NCBI GenBank assembly: GCA_014378155.1
Contig: JACMOF010000101.1
Coordinates: 1 to 14,009 of the forward strand
DNA length: 14,009 nucleotides
Origin: Caulobacter sp.
GTDB lineage: Bacteria > Pseudomonadota > Alphaproteobacteria > Caulobacterales > Caulobacteraceae
Direction of reading: 5' to 3'
Both the position numbers and the translations under genes were made by a program. Below the pieces are notes generated by a model. It was not told the DNA's origin, did not search any database, and was given only the letters and a program-made list of their open reading frames with translations. Of the stretch, positions 6,324 to 12,604 are shown one piece after another. Position 1 is the stretch's first letter. Each line of letters starts with the position of its first letter.

Positions 6324-7867
6324 CGGTCGGCTCCGAGCTCTTGTTTCAGATGATCGGCCAGGCGCATCACCAGGGCCAGGATCGTCAGGGTGGGATTGGC
6401 GATGCCCGAGGTTGGGAAAACCGAGCTGCCGGCCACGTACAGATTGCCGGTTCCGTGCACCTTCAGGTCCGGATCGACCACGCCCCGCTTCGGATCGGCG
6501 TTCATCCGCGTCGTGCCCATGTGATGGCGCGAGGCGCTTGAGATCGCCAGCAGTTGGCTCCGCTTGATCGGCCAACAGAAACGGCCCTGGCCAGCGGCGC
6601 CCAAGGCGTCGCCGAACCCGGCGGTCGAGCGTTCCAGGCTGTCCCAGTCGGTCTTGCCGTAGGTCCATTCCAGTCGGATGCGCGGCATGCCAAGTGGGTC
6701 CTTCGCCGAGGCGTCCAGGGTCACGCGGCTGTCGGGATTGGGGAAGTGCTCGGACATGGCGAAACAGCCCAGGAGCTGGCCGCCGCCGGACGTGCCGCCG
6801 TCGAGGGTCGTGGCCACCTGGCGGAGCGCCTTGGTGTCGGCCTGGGCGATCCCGGTCTCATCGGCCGCGTAGAGCGTGACGGTGAAGTTACCGGCTCCCA
6901 TCCGCTCTTGCGCCGGCGCGCCGCTGGCCAGCACGCAGTGGGGGCTGGTGCGGGTGGGATTGAGATACAGGCCCATCGGCGCGTCGCGCGACACGTGGAC
7001 GGCCGAGGCTTCGCTCTCGGCGTCGCCGTCCACCGAATAGGTGACATGGCCCTGGAAGAACCGGCCGACGAGGTCGTGGGCGTTGCCGACGCCCGCCTTG
7101 TGGACCCCATTGGAGGCCAGCAGCAGCCGGACGTTCTCGATGCCACCGACCGCCAGAACATAGGTTTTGCCGCTCGCCGTGTGTCGCTTGCCGTCAAGGC
7201 AGGCCACGTCCAGCCCCTCGACCTGGTCGCCGGTCGGGTTCAACCGGATCTGGGTGACATTGGCGTGCAGATAGACCGTGATGTTGGCGGCATCCGCGAA
7301 ATCGGTTCGAAAACGATCGAAGGCGGCCTTGTCGCTGCCGCCCGAATAGCGGGTGAAGGCGCGCGGGGCCGAGAAGAAGCCGTCCTCCGCGTCGAGGGCC
7401 AGCGGCGTGCGGGTTGGGTCTTTCAGGAGGGTGTTGTCGCGATCAAAGCGGGGGATCTCCAGCAGGTCGCAGGCCCGGTCGTAAAAGCCTTGCATCTGCT
7501 CTCGGGTCACCGGCCAGCCGCTGCGCGGCGCCCACGGCCGGGCCGCGAAGTCGGCGGGATCCAGCGGCGCGCACTTGCCGCCCCAGATCATGCCCGAGCC
7601 GCCCAGCACCCTGGCCCGCGACTGGGCGGGATAGTCGTCGAACGGCTTGTCGGGATTGTCCGGCGCGCGCACCATGGCCGAGCCGGCATAGAGGCCCTGG
7701 ATTTCCATGTCCAGCTCGCGGCCGCCGCTTTCCAGGATCGCGACCTTCAGCGCACCGCCGGCCAGCTCCTTGGCCAGGGTGATCCCGGCCAGGCCGCCCC
7801 CGATGATCAGCAGATCGGCCTGGATTCGGCTGGCGTCAGGCAAGGTTCGGGCGTCGATGAAAGCCAT
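6320..7867 (-). CDS. GMC-family FAD-dependent sugar/alcohol dehydrogenase, large subunit
   Basis: A 515-residue glucose-methanol-choline oxidoreductase. The N-terminal Rossmann motif GGGLAG (residues 23-28) with Glu46 at the end of the second strand (VAILESGG) binds FAD. The C-terminal signature SRHHMGTTRM (446-455) and IANPTLT with Asn491 provide the catalytic His/Asn pair. VLGGSGMIWGGKC is the conserved FAD-covering segment. It lacks its own signal peptide but is followed, with an ATGA overlap, by a Tat-signal small subunit, which fits a periplasmic dehydrogenase passing electrons to the respiratory chain. The general layout recalls the LacA-type glucoside 3-dehydrogenases of Caulobacter and relatives (knowledge from memory). 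The substrate is not shown by the sequence. The start at 7867 has AGGAA a few bases upstream. Repeat copy 2 separates it from the M56 gene, so it probably has its own promoter. Confidence 0.92.
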   Translation of the reverse strand: MAFIDARTLPDASRIQADLLIIGGGLAGITLAKELAGGALKVAILESGGRELDMEIQGLYAGSAMVRAPDNPDKPFDDYPAQSRARVLGGSGMIWGGKCAPLDPADFAARPWAPRSGWPVTREQMQGFYDRACDLLEIPRFDRDNTLLKDPTRTPLALDAEDGFFSAPRAFTRYSGGSDKAAFDRFRTDFADAANITVYLHANVTQIRLNPTGDQVEGLDVACLDGKRHTASGKTYVLAVGGIENVRLLLASNGVHKAGVGNAHDLVGRFFQGHVTYSVDGDAESEASAVHVSRDAPMGLYLNPTRTSPHCVLASGAPAQERMGAGNFTVTLYAADETGIAQADTKALRQVATTLDGGTSGGGQLLGCFAMSEHFPNPDSRVTLDASAKDPLGMPRIRLEWTYGKTDWDSLERSTAGFGDALGAAGQGRFCWPIKRSQLLAISSASRHHMGTTRMNADPKRGVVDPDLKVHGTGNLYVAGSSVFPTSGIANPTLTILALVMRLADHLKQELGADR

Positions 7868-7909
7868 CGTTTTTCCTGTCGGTGTTGCGTGGGAGGTGAG
7901 GGCGCGCGG

Positions 7910-8015
7910 CTAGAGCAAGCCGCGCGATATAGGAATCGCACGGCTTGCTCTAGACTTTTGTTTTCGCATCGCTTTTGCGGAAAACCGGTGGCCACTTTTC
8001 CGCGCGATGCTCTAG
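7910..8015 (-). repeat. CTAG-ended palindromic intergenic repeat, copy 2
   Basis: A 106-bp element with CTAG at both ends, inverted relative to copy 1. One half is a near-perfect 19-bp stem: CTAGAGCAAGCCG at 7910-7922 pairs with CGGCTTGCTCTAG at 7941-7953, and a further 6 pairs with one mismatch close a 6-base loop. The other half pairs GCATCGC with GCGATGC and GCGGAAAA with TTTTCCGC around a CCGGTGGCCAC loop. Read on the minus strand it shares CTAGAGCAT, AGTGG, CCGGTT and AAAACAAAAG with copy 1 in the same order. Its CTA at 8012-8014 is the TAG stop of the M56-ankyrin gene. The hairpins could terminate that transcript. Confidence 0.85.
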
Positions 8016-9805
8016 GCGCGCGCGCCCTTGGCCTTGAGGTAGTCGACGATCTCGCTGTGACCGTGCTTGAGCGCCTCGCCGAGCGGCGAGCGGGTTTGGC
8101 CTCGATTGGCGGGCACGGCGCGGTTCACGTCCGCGCCCTTCTCAGCGAGGTAGCGCACCGTGGCCAGGTCGCCGGACTGGGCGGCGTTGATCAGCGGGGT
8201 TTCGTCGCCGGGCACGAAGGACTCCACCGACGCGCCGTGCTCGACCAGGGTCTTGACGATGGCCAGGTCGCCGCTGCCCGCCGCCGCGATCAATGGGTCG
8301 CCGTCGCCGCGCACGGCCTTGCCGGCGTCGGCGCCCTTGGCCAATAGCAGCTCGACGAAGTCGAGCCGTCCGGAGCGGGCAGCTTCGATCAGTGGGCTGC
8401 CGTCGCCGAGGGCCGCGCGGTTCACATCGGCGCCCTGGTTGATCAGGTAGCGGACCGTCGCCAGGTCACCGGAGCGGATGGCGTTGATCAGCGGCGTGTC
8501 GTCGCCGGGGACATAGGCGTTCACCTCGGCCCCGCGCTCGACCAGCGCCTTGACGATGTCGGGCCGACCCTCGGAGGCGGCCGCGATCAGCGCATTCCCG
8601 TCGCCGCGCGAAGCCAGATTGGCGTCGGCGCCCCTGGCCAGCAGAAGCTCGACAAGGTCGGCCCGTCCCGAGCGCGCGGCTTCGATCAGTGGCGTGCCGT
8701 CGCCCGAGGCCTTGAAGTCGACATCGGCGCCGGCCGCGATGAGGGCCTTGGCCTCGCTGGCGTCACCGTCGCGCACGGCCTTGAACAGCGGGCTGCGGCG
8801 GTCGCGTGCCTTGTCGTGGGCCGTCTCCTCCCGGGCGTCCTGGACGCTGTCTTGGTGGACGATGCGGGCGGGCTGGGCGGCCCAGACGGCGAAGCCCGCG
8901 CCCAGGGCCAGGGCGGCGACGGCGGCGGCGCCGATCAGGCGGGTGGCGCGGCCTTGGCGGTGCTGGGTGAGCATGACAAACCTCTCCTTGAGTTGGGTGT
9001 TGGCCGCGGCTGGCCAGTGGCAGCCGAGCGGCGGCGCGAAGGGCGCCAGTTGGGTCTTCAGCATCGCCTCGCCATAGGCGCGGCGGGCGATGGGAAAGCG
9101 GGTCAGGACGGCGGCGTCGCAGGCGATCTCCTGGTCGATCCGCAGGCGCTGGGCGCCCAGATGGACCAGGGGATTGAACCAGAACAGGCACTGGACCGCG
9201 GTGGTAAGGGCGTTGATCTGGGCGTCGCCGGCCGCCAGGTGGTTGCGCTCGTGGGCGAGAATCAGGGCCTGCTCCTGCGGCGTGAAGCGCAGCGCGAAGT
9301 CGGCGGGTAGAACGAGCTTGGGCAGGAAGGCGCCGATCACCGCGGGGCCGACGCCGACATGCTCGGCGTGGAACAGGTCCGCCTCGCCGCGAAGACGGCC
9401 CAGCGACCGCACGAACCGGCGCTGGCGCGCGGCCTGGACACCGAGGGCCAGCAGGGCGACCAGGGCCCAGGCGATGACCAGCGGGCCTTGCGGGTCCCAG
9501 TCCTGAATGCGCGGCGTGGACCTGAGGAGCGCGACAGCGGGGGCTGGTTGGGCGGCAATGGCCGACGGCTGCGCGGCAGCGTCGACGGCGACGGCGACGG
9601 GCCGGAGCTGCGCAATGGGGATCGTCACGGTGCGCGCGGGCAGTATCACCGCCACGACCGCCAGCGGCGCGACCAGCCAGAGACCGTAGGCGGCGCGAGC
9701 GCCGAACAGGCCGCGAACCGGCCGGCGAAGCACCAGCACAAGCAGCACCGCCGCGCCGATCGCCAGGTTGGCGTGGACCAGAAGGGCCAGGAAGTCAGCG
9801 GCCAT
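8012..9805 (-). CDS. BlaR1-like M56 membrane metallopeptidase fused to ankyrin repeats
   Basis: A 597-residue protein. Three transmembrane segments (about 9-27, 38-55, 105-125) precede an M56 peptidase domain with the zinc motif HERNH (185-189) and the downstream EIACD, Glu226 being the likely third ligand. A fourth membrane segment (about 286-308) follows. Positive residues after TM1 and TM3 put the peptidase in the cytoplasm and the C-terminus in the periplasm, as in BlaR1. In place of a penicillin-binding sensor, residues 336 to the end form about eight ankyrin repeats of 33 residues (pattern DGTPLIEAARSG..LVELLL.GAD). Repeats 2-4 and 5-7 are copies of each other. Its start overlaps the BlaI-type repressor gene by 11 bp. 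The likely role is to sense a periplasmic ligand or protein and cleave the repressor. The sensed signal is unknown. The TAG stop comes from repeat copy 2. Confidence 0.9.
   Translation of the reverse strand: MAADFLALLVHANLAIGAAVLLVLVLRRPVRGLFGARAAYGLWLVAPLAVVAVILPARTVTIPIAQLRPVAVAVDAAAQPSAIAAQPAPAVALLRSTPRIQDWDPQGPLVIAWALVALLALGVQAARQRRFVRSLGRLRGEADLFHAEHVGVGPAVIGAFLPKLVLPADFALRFTPQEQALILAHERNHLAAGDAQINALTTAVQCLFWFNPLVHLGAQRLRIDQEIACDAAVLTRFPIARRAYGEAMLKTQLAPFAPPLGCHWPAAANTQLKERFVMLTQHRQGRATRLIGAAAVAALALGAGFAVWAAQPARIVHQDSVQDAREETAHDKARDRRSPLFKAVRDGDASEAKALIAAGADVDFKASGDGTPLIEAARSGRADLVELLLARGADANLASRGDGNALIAAASEGRPDIVKALVERGAEVNAYVPGDDTPLINAIRSGDLATVRYLINQGADVNRAALGDGSPLIEAARSGRLDFVELLLAKGADAGKAVRGDGDPLIAAAGSGDLAIVKTLVEHGASVESFVPGDETPLINAAQSGDLATVRYLAEKGADVNRAVPANRGQTRSPLGEALKHGHSEIVDYLKAKGARA
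8108..8701 (-). repeat. Tandem 297-bp duplication inside the ankyrin domain
   Basis: Block 1 (8701-8405, residues 369-467) and block 2 (8404-8108, residues 468-566) each encode three ankyrin repeats in the same order: PLIEAARSGR..VELLLA.GADA, then LIAAA..G...IVK.LVE.GA, then TPLINA..SGDLATVRYL...GADVNRA. Corresponding residues match much better across blocks than between neighbouring repeats. Confidence 0.85.
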
Positions 9806-10163
9806 CGTCGTGCGCCTCCAGGATGCGGCGCAGTTCGGCGATGTCGTCGTCGCTCAGTCGTTCACGCTGCGAGAAGTGGCTAACCAGCGGCGCCAGGCGA
9901 CCGTCGAACAGGCGATCCAACAAGCCCTGACTCTCGGCGTGAACATAGTCGCCCTGGGCCACCAGCGGCCGATACAGGAAGCGACGCCCGTCCTTCTCGG
10001 CGGCGATGGCGTCCTTCTTCAGCAGGCGGTTGAGCAGCGCCTTGACTGTGCCCTCGGCCCAGTTCTGCTCGTCCGCCAGCGTGGCGGTGAGCTCTTCGGC
10101 AGTCAGCGGGCTTTTCGCCCACAGCGCCTTCATGATCTGGCTTTCGGCCGTACTGATCCGCAT
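9795..10163 (-). CDS. BlaI/MecI-family transcriptional repressor
   Basis: A 122-residue winged-helix repressor of the BlaI/MecI/CopY family. The N-terminal DNA-binding domain (about 1-70) includes STAESQIMKALWA, LTAEELTATL, WAEGTVKALLNRLLKK and the wing EKDGRRFLYRPL. The C-terminal helices (about 75-118, ending LSDDDIAELRRILE) form the dimerisation domain. In staphylococcal BlaI the cleaved bond is Asn101-Phe102 just before ELS. Here the matching place is His96-Phe97 in LVSHFSQRERLS, a candidate cut site for the M56 partner (inference). A strong AGGAGAGG ribosome binding site precedes the ATG. The gene overlaps the M56 gene by 11 bp, so the two form one operon. Two inverted repeats just upstream suggest autoregulation. 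The targets need not be antibiotic resistance: no beta-lactamase gene is in the window. Confidence 0.92.
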   Translation of the reverse strand: MRISTAESQIMKALWAKSPLTAEELTATLADEQNWAEGTVKALLNRLLKKDAIAAEKDGRRFLYRPLVAQGDYVHAESQGLLDRLFDGRLAPLVSHFSQRERLSDDDIAELRRILEAHDDGR

Positions 10164-10185
10164 GGAACCTCTCCTGGGCTCCTAC

Positions 10186-10207
10186 AACGATTACCGACGT
10201 AATCGTT
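10186..10207. promoter_or_regulatory. Operator 1 for the BlaI-type repressor
   Basis: Perfect 9-bp arms AACGATTAC and GTAATCGTT separated by CGAC, 23 bases upstream of the repressor start codon. It would cover the -10 region of the proposed promoter. Position and symmetry fit an autoregulatory operator for a BlaI-family dimer. Confidence 0.7.
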
Positions 10208-10215
10208 CGGGTCAA
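10187..10215 (-). promoter_or_regulatory. Candidate promoter of the repressor/M56 operon
   Basis: On the minus strand TTGACC (10215-10210) could be a -35 box, followed after 17 bases by AATCGT (10192-10187), a poor -10 match. The -35 lies between the two operators and the -10 inside operator 1, so repressor binding would block it. The -10 assignment is weak. Confidence 0.35.
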
Positions 10216-10217
10216 TC

Positions 10218-10239
10218 AGCGATTATGATTGTAAACGAT
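10218..10239. promoter_or_regulatory. Operator 2 for the BlaI-type repressor
   Basis: AGCGATTAT and GTAAACGAT separated by GATT: the same 9-4-9 layout as operator 1, with 7 of 9 bases matching in each arm. The centres of the two sites are 32 bp apart, about three helical turns, so two dimers would bind the same face of the DNA. Confidence 0.55.
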
Positions 10240-10254
10240 ATGTAATGGAGACGG

Positions 10255-10377
10255 CTAGGTCTTGGTGCCGCGCAGGGCGCCGGGATCGACGGGCGGCCGC
10301 GGGCGATCACCGCCCGTGGAGCGCGGATCGCTAGTGCCCTTAGGTGCGGAGGGACGTGTGCCCGGATAGGTCTTCAT
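10255..10377 (-). CDS. Small Pro/Gly/Arg-rich protein (40 aa), hypothetical
   Basis: A 40-codon ORF reading MKTYPGTRPSAPKGTSDPRS and ending GALRGTKT. It is rich in Pro, Gly, Arg and Thr, very basic and probably disordered, with no known domain. Its ATG overlaps the TGA of the upstream 53-codon ORF as ATGA, the normal sign of translational coupling. About 75% of third positions are G/C. It ends about 90 bases upstream of the repressor gene, on the same strand, with the operators in between. Not recognised. It could be a chance ORF, but the coupling argues otherwise. Confidence 0.4.
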   Translation of the reverse strand: MKTYPGTRPSAPKGTSDPRSTGGDRPRPPVDPGALRGTKT

Positions 10378-10535
10378 GCGCCGGTGTCCTGATCGACTGG
10401 CGCGGCGGCTCGGCGGGCCTTTATGCGCGCCAACGCCGGACGCAGCACCGGCGTCGGCGCCACAAGTTTCCAGACGAGCGGGAAGGCGAAGGCCAGCAGC
10501 GCGCACGCCGCAGAAAGCTCGAAGAGCCAGTTCAT
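10374..10535 (-). CDS. Small single-pass membrane protein (53 aa), hypothetical
   Basis: A 53-codon ORF starting MNWLFELSAACALLAFAFPL. One hydrophobic segment (about residues 5-24) is followed by a basic tail (ARIKARRAA), which suggests an inner-membrane protein with a cytoplasmic C-terminus. About 81% of third positions are G/C, as in real genes here. ATG 10535 has only a weak GAGA upstream. A TTG at 10577 would add 14 residues and has AGAGG close by, so the start is uncertain. It overlaps the 40-aa ORF by ATGA. I do not recognise the family. Confidence 0.45.
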   Translation of the reverse strand: MNWLFELSAACALLAFAFPLVWKLVAPTPVLRPALARIKARRAAAPVDQDTGA

Positions 10536-10641
10536 GGGGTCGATGTCTCGAAGGCCGGCCGCGTCGGAGCCGATCAACCACCTCTCGGCGGCTCGCTCTC
10601 GACGGCCAAGGTCCGCATATAGGAACGCGCGAAACGGTTTA

Positions 10642-11202
10642 TCAGGCCTCGTCGGCGGAAGGGTCTTCGATCATCGCGTTCAAGGCCAGGACGGCGGTCC
10701 AGGTGCGGCCGGTGATCCGGGTCCCGAGGGTTTTCTCGACCAGGCCATTTGTCAGTTTCGAGCCGCCCACGCCGTCGGGATAGATGGCGTAGATCTGACG
10801 GCTTTCGGCCCGCGCCTGTTCCGTACCGCGGATCGCCGCCCGCAGGGCGCCCATGGCCTTCTTGTCGGGCGTGTCCTTGCAGAACAGGGTCATCAGCCAG
10901 CCCGGATCGGCCGCCGCGAAGTCCGGGAATGGATTGGCGACGACCAGGGCCCGCCAGGCCTCGGCCGTGCGGACATAGACGTCGGTGCGCAGGCCCAGCC
11001 GGGTCAACAGCTCGGTCTCCAGCTGGGTCTGCAGCTCGGCGCCGGTGCGCTCGCCGCTGTTGAAGATCAGGTCGCCGGGCTTGGGACCCATGCGCACATC
11101 GGTGAAGCCCAGGTCCGTCACCAGGCCGGTCAGTTCGTCGGCGGAGATCAGGCGACCACCGGCGGCGTTGACGCCGCGCAGCAGGGCGATGTGCAGGGAC
11201 AT
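10642..11202 (-). CDS. DUF1697 family protein
   Basis: A 186-residue protein of the DUF1697 family, whose biochemical function is not established. Family features: an N-terminal strand with IALLRGVNAAGG, a following helix and LGFTDVRMGPKPGDLIFNSGE (the common form is a QSGN-type turn), the central VYVRTAEAWRALVVANPFP, and the C-terminal TRITGRTWTAVLAL where most members have a similar W-x-T/V-x-L ending. The length is normal for the family and it is probably cytoplasmic. The start is supported by GAAAGG 7 bases upstream of ATG. It lies 62 bases downstream of the cystathionine lyase-type gene on the same strand, so it may be read through from it, with no evident functional link. Confidence 0.88.
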   Translation of the reverse strand: MSLHIALLRGVNAAGGRLISADELTGLVTDLGFTDVRMGPKPGDLIFNSGERTGAELQTQLETELLTRLGLRTDVYVRTAEAWRALVVANPFPDFAAADPGWLMTLFCKDTPDKKAMGALRAAIRGTEQARAESRQIYAIYPDGVGGSKLTNGLVEKTLGTRITGRTWTAVLALNAMIEDPSADEA

Positions 11203-11264
11203 GGTCGGGCCTTTCGAACGAGGCGGTTGTCTAGCCCTTCGCGGCGGCGACGTCGCTGAGCGAT

Positions 11265-12431
11265 TTAGCCGTTGAGCGCCGCAAAGCCGCGTTCCAAATC
11301 CGCCTTCAGGTCCGCCACGCTCTCCAGCCCCACATGCAGCCGCAAAAGCGGCCCCTCCAGCGTCACGGGAACCGACCGGTTCTGCAGCTGTGGATCGCAG
11401 TGGATCGCCAGGCTCTCATAGCCGCCCCACGAGAAACCCAAGCCGAATATTTCGAGCGCGTTGAGGAAGGCGTGGACGGCCTTCTGCGAGGCGGGCTTCA
11501 ACACCACGCCGAACAGGCCGCAGGCGCCGGTGAAGTCGCGTTTCCACAGGGCGTGGCCGGGATCGTCCTCAAGGGCCGGATGCAGCACGCGGGCCACCTC
11601 GGGGCGACCCTGCAGCCATCGGGCGATCTCCAGGCCGGCGGCCTGGTGGGCGGGCATGCGGACGGCCAGGGTGGGCAGGCCGCGCAGCACGGTATAGGCG
11701 TCGTCGGGCGACACCGACCAGCCGATGTCCCACATGGCGTCGCCCAGCTGGTTGCCGATGACGTTGTCGGCGGTGGCGGCGCTGCCCATGAAGACGTCCG
11801 AGTGGCCGCCCACATATTTGGTCAGGGCCTGCACGCTGATGGTCACCCCGTGGGCCAGGGGCTTGAAGTAGAAGCTGGCGGCCCAGGTGTTGTCGATCAG
11901 GGTCAGCACGCCGCGCGCCGTGGCGGCCGCAGCGATGGCGGGTAGGTCCTGCATCTCGAAAGTGAGCGAGCCGGGGGCTTCCAGCAGGATCATCCGGGTG
12001 CGCGGCGTGCACAGGGTCATCAGGGCGTCGGGCGACAGGGCTGGGTCGTAATAGGTCGTCGCTACGCCGAAGCGGGTCAGTACCCGGTCGCAGAACCGGC
12101 GGGTAGGCCTATAGGCGCTGTCGACCACCAGGATCTCGTCGCCGGACTTTAGCAAAGCCAGCATGACGCCGGTTATCGCCGCCAGGCCCGACGGATAGAG
12201 CGTGACGTCCGGCGAGCCCTCCAGTTCGGCCAGGGCCAGTTGCAAGGCGGCGGGCGAGGACAGGCCGGTAATGCCGTAGGTCAGCTGGTTGTCGTCATAC
12301 AGCGCGGCGGCGTTGGGCAGCAGCACGGTCGAGCCGCGCTGGATCGGCGGATTGACCGTCCGCGCCAGCTTGATCCCGTCCCGCGACGGCGAGCCCGTAC
12401 GGACCAGGCGGGTTTCTTCATCCAGGGGCAT
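11265..12431 (-). CDS. metC: Cystathionine beta-lyase-type PLP enzyme
   Basis: A 388-residue fold-type I PLP enzyme of the Cys/Met metabolism family. Cystathionine beta-lyase splits cystathionine to homocysteine, pyruvate and ammonia in methionine synthesis. Motifs: NPPIQRGSTVLLPNAAALY and LTYGITGLSSPAALQLALAELEG near the N-terminus, LYPSGLAAITGVMLALL (cofactor region), TLIDNTWAASF with the PLP-ring Asp, and VQALTKYVGGHSD with Lys205 as the Schiff-base lysine. The C-terminal SWGGYESL and RLHVGLES are typical. Sequence cannot fully separate it from cystathionine gamma-lyase or gamma-synthase, but the NPPIQRGS/WGGYESL pattern fits the MetC group of alphaproteobacteria. The start is ATG 12431. 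The frame remains open further upstream, but that part crosses the palindromic repeats and is not coding. The ribosome binding site is weak. Confidence 0.88.
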   Translation of the reverse strand: MPLDEETRLVRTGSPSRDGIKLARTVNPPIQRGSTVLLPNAAALYDDNQLTYGITGLSSPAALQLALAELEGSPDVTLYPSGLAAITGVMLALLKSGDEILVVDSAYRPTRRFCDRVLTRFGVATTYYDPALSPDALMTLCTPRTRMILLEAPGSLTFEMQDLPAIAAAATARGVLTLIDNTWAASFYFKPLAHGVTISVQALTKYVGGHSDVFMGSAATADNVIGNQLGDAMWDIGWSVSPDDAYTVLRGLPTLAVRMPAHQAAGLEIARWLQGRPEVARVLHPALEDDPGHALWKRDFTGACGLFGVVLKPASQKAVHAFLNALEIFGLGFSWGGYESLAIHCDPQLQNRSVPVTLEGPLLRLHVGLESVADLKADLERGFAALNG

Positions 12432-12462
12432 GGCGCGGACTCGCGGTTCTCGGTGTTGCAGG

Positions 12463-12510
12463 TCCTCCCCCTGTGGGGGAGGTGTCGGCGAAGCCGACGG
12501 AAGGGGGGTG
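12463..12510 (+). repeat. GC-rich palindromic repeat, left copy
   Basis: CCTCCCCC (12464-12471), TGT, GGGGGAGG (12475-12482) form a perfect 8-bp hairpin. A second small hairpin TCGGC-GAA-GCCGA (12485-12497) and a G-run follow. The same two-hairpin pattern appears inverted at 12546-12597. Confidence 0.8.
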
Positions 12511-12545
12511 ATTGGCAGCTGGCGAGATGCCCAATGAAGATCCCA

Positions 12546-12600
12546 ACACTCCCCCCACCGGTCGCTTCGCAACCACCTCCCCCACAGGGGGAGGATTTTT
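12546..12600 (-). repeat. GC-rich palindromic repeat, right copy (inverted)
   Basis: Read on the minus strand it repeats the left copy: CCTCCCCC-TGT-GGGGGAGG (12594-12576), then GGTTGCGAAGCGACC as the second hairpin and a G-run. On the + strand the 8-bp stem is followed by ATTTTT, so it could end rightward transcription. The genes on both sides run leftward. About 35 bases of unique sequence lie between the copies. Confidence 0.8.
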
Positions 12601-12604
12601 GAAG

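Noticed and set aside
6324..6668. Upstream extension of the small Tat-signal protein
   Set aside because: It lies out of frame inside the GMC C-terminus. The Tat signal begins at 6323 with an ATGA overlap.
6554..8347. 597-codon open frame on the + strand
   Set aside because: It spans antisense to the GMC gene, repeat copy 2 and the ankyrin domain. The translation is low-complexity G/R/A/V-rich with no domain.
8108..8701. CRISPR-like or satellite array
   Set aside because: The periodicity is 99 bp in frame and encodes ankyrin repeats, with no spacer/repeat structure.
9795..10163. Beta-lactam resistance regulator in the strict sense
   Set aside because: No beta-lactamase or penicillin-binding sensor domain is present, so family similarity alone does not support a resistance role.
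10270..10315. Inverted repeat ACGGGCGG/CCGCCCGT as a terminator
   Set aside because: It lies inside the 40-aa ORF, has a long loop and no U-run. Such matches are expected by chance at this GC content.
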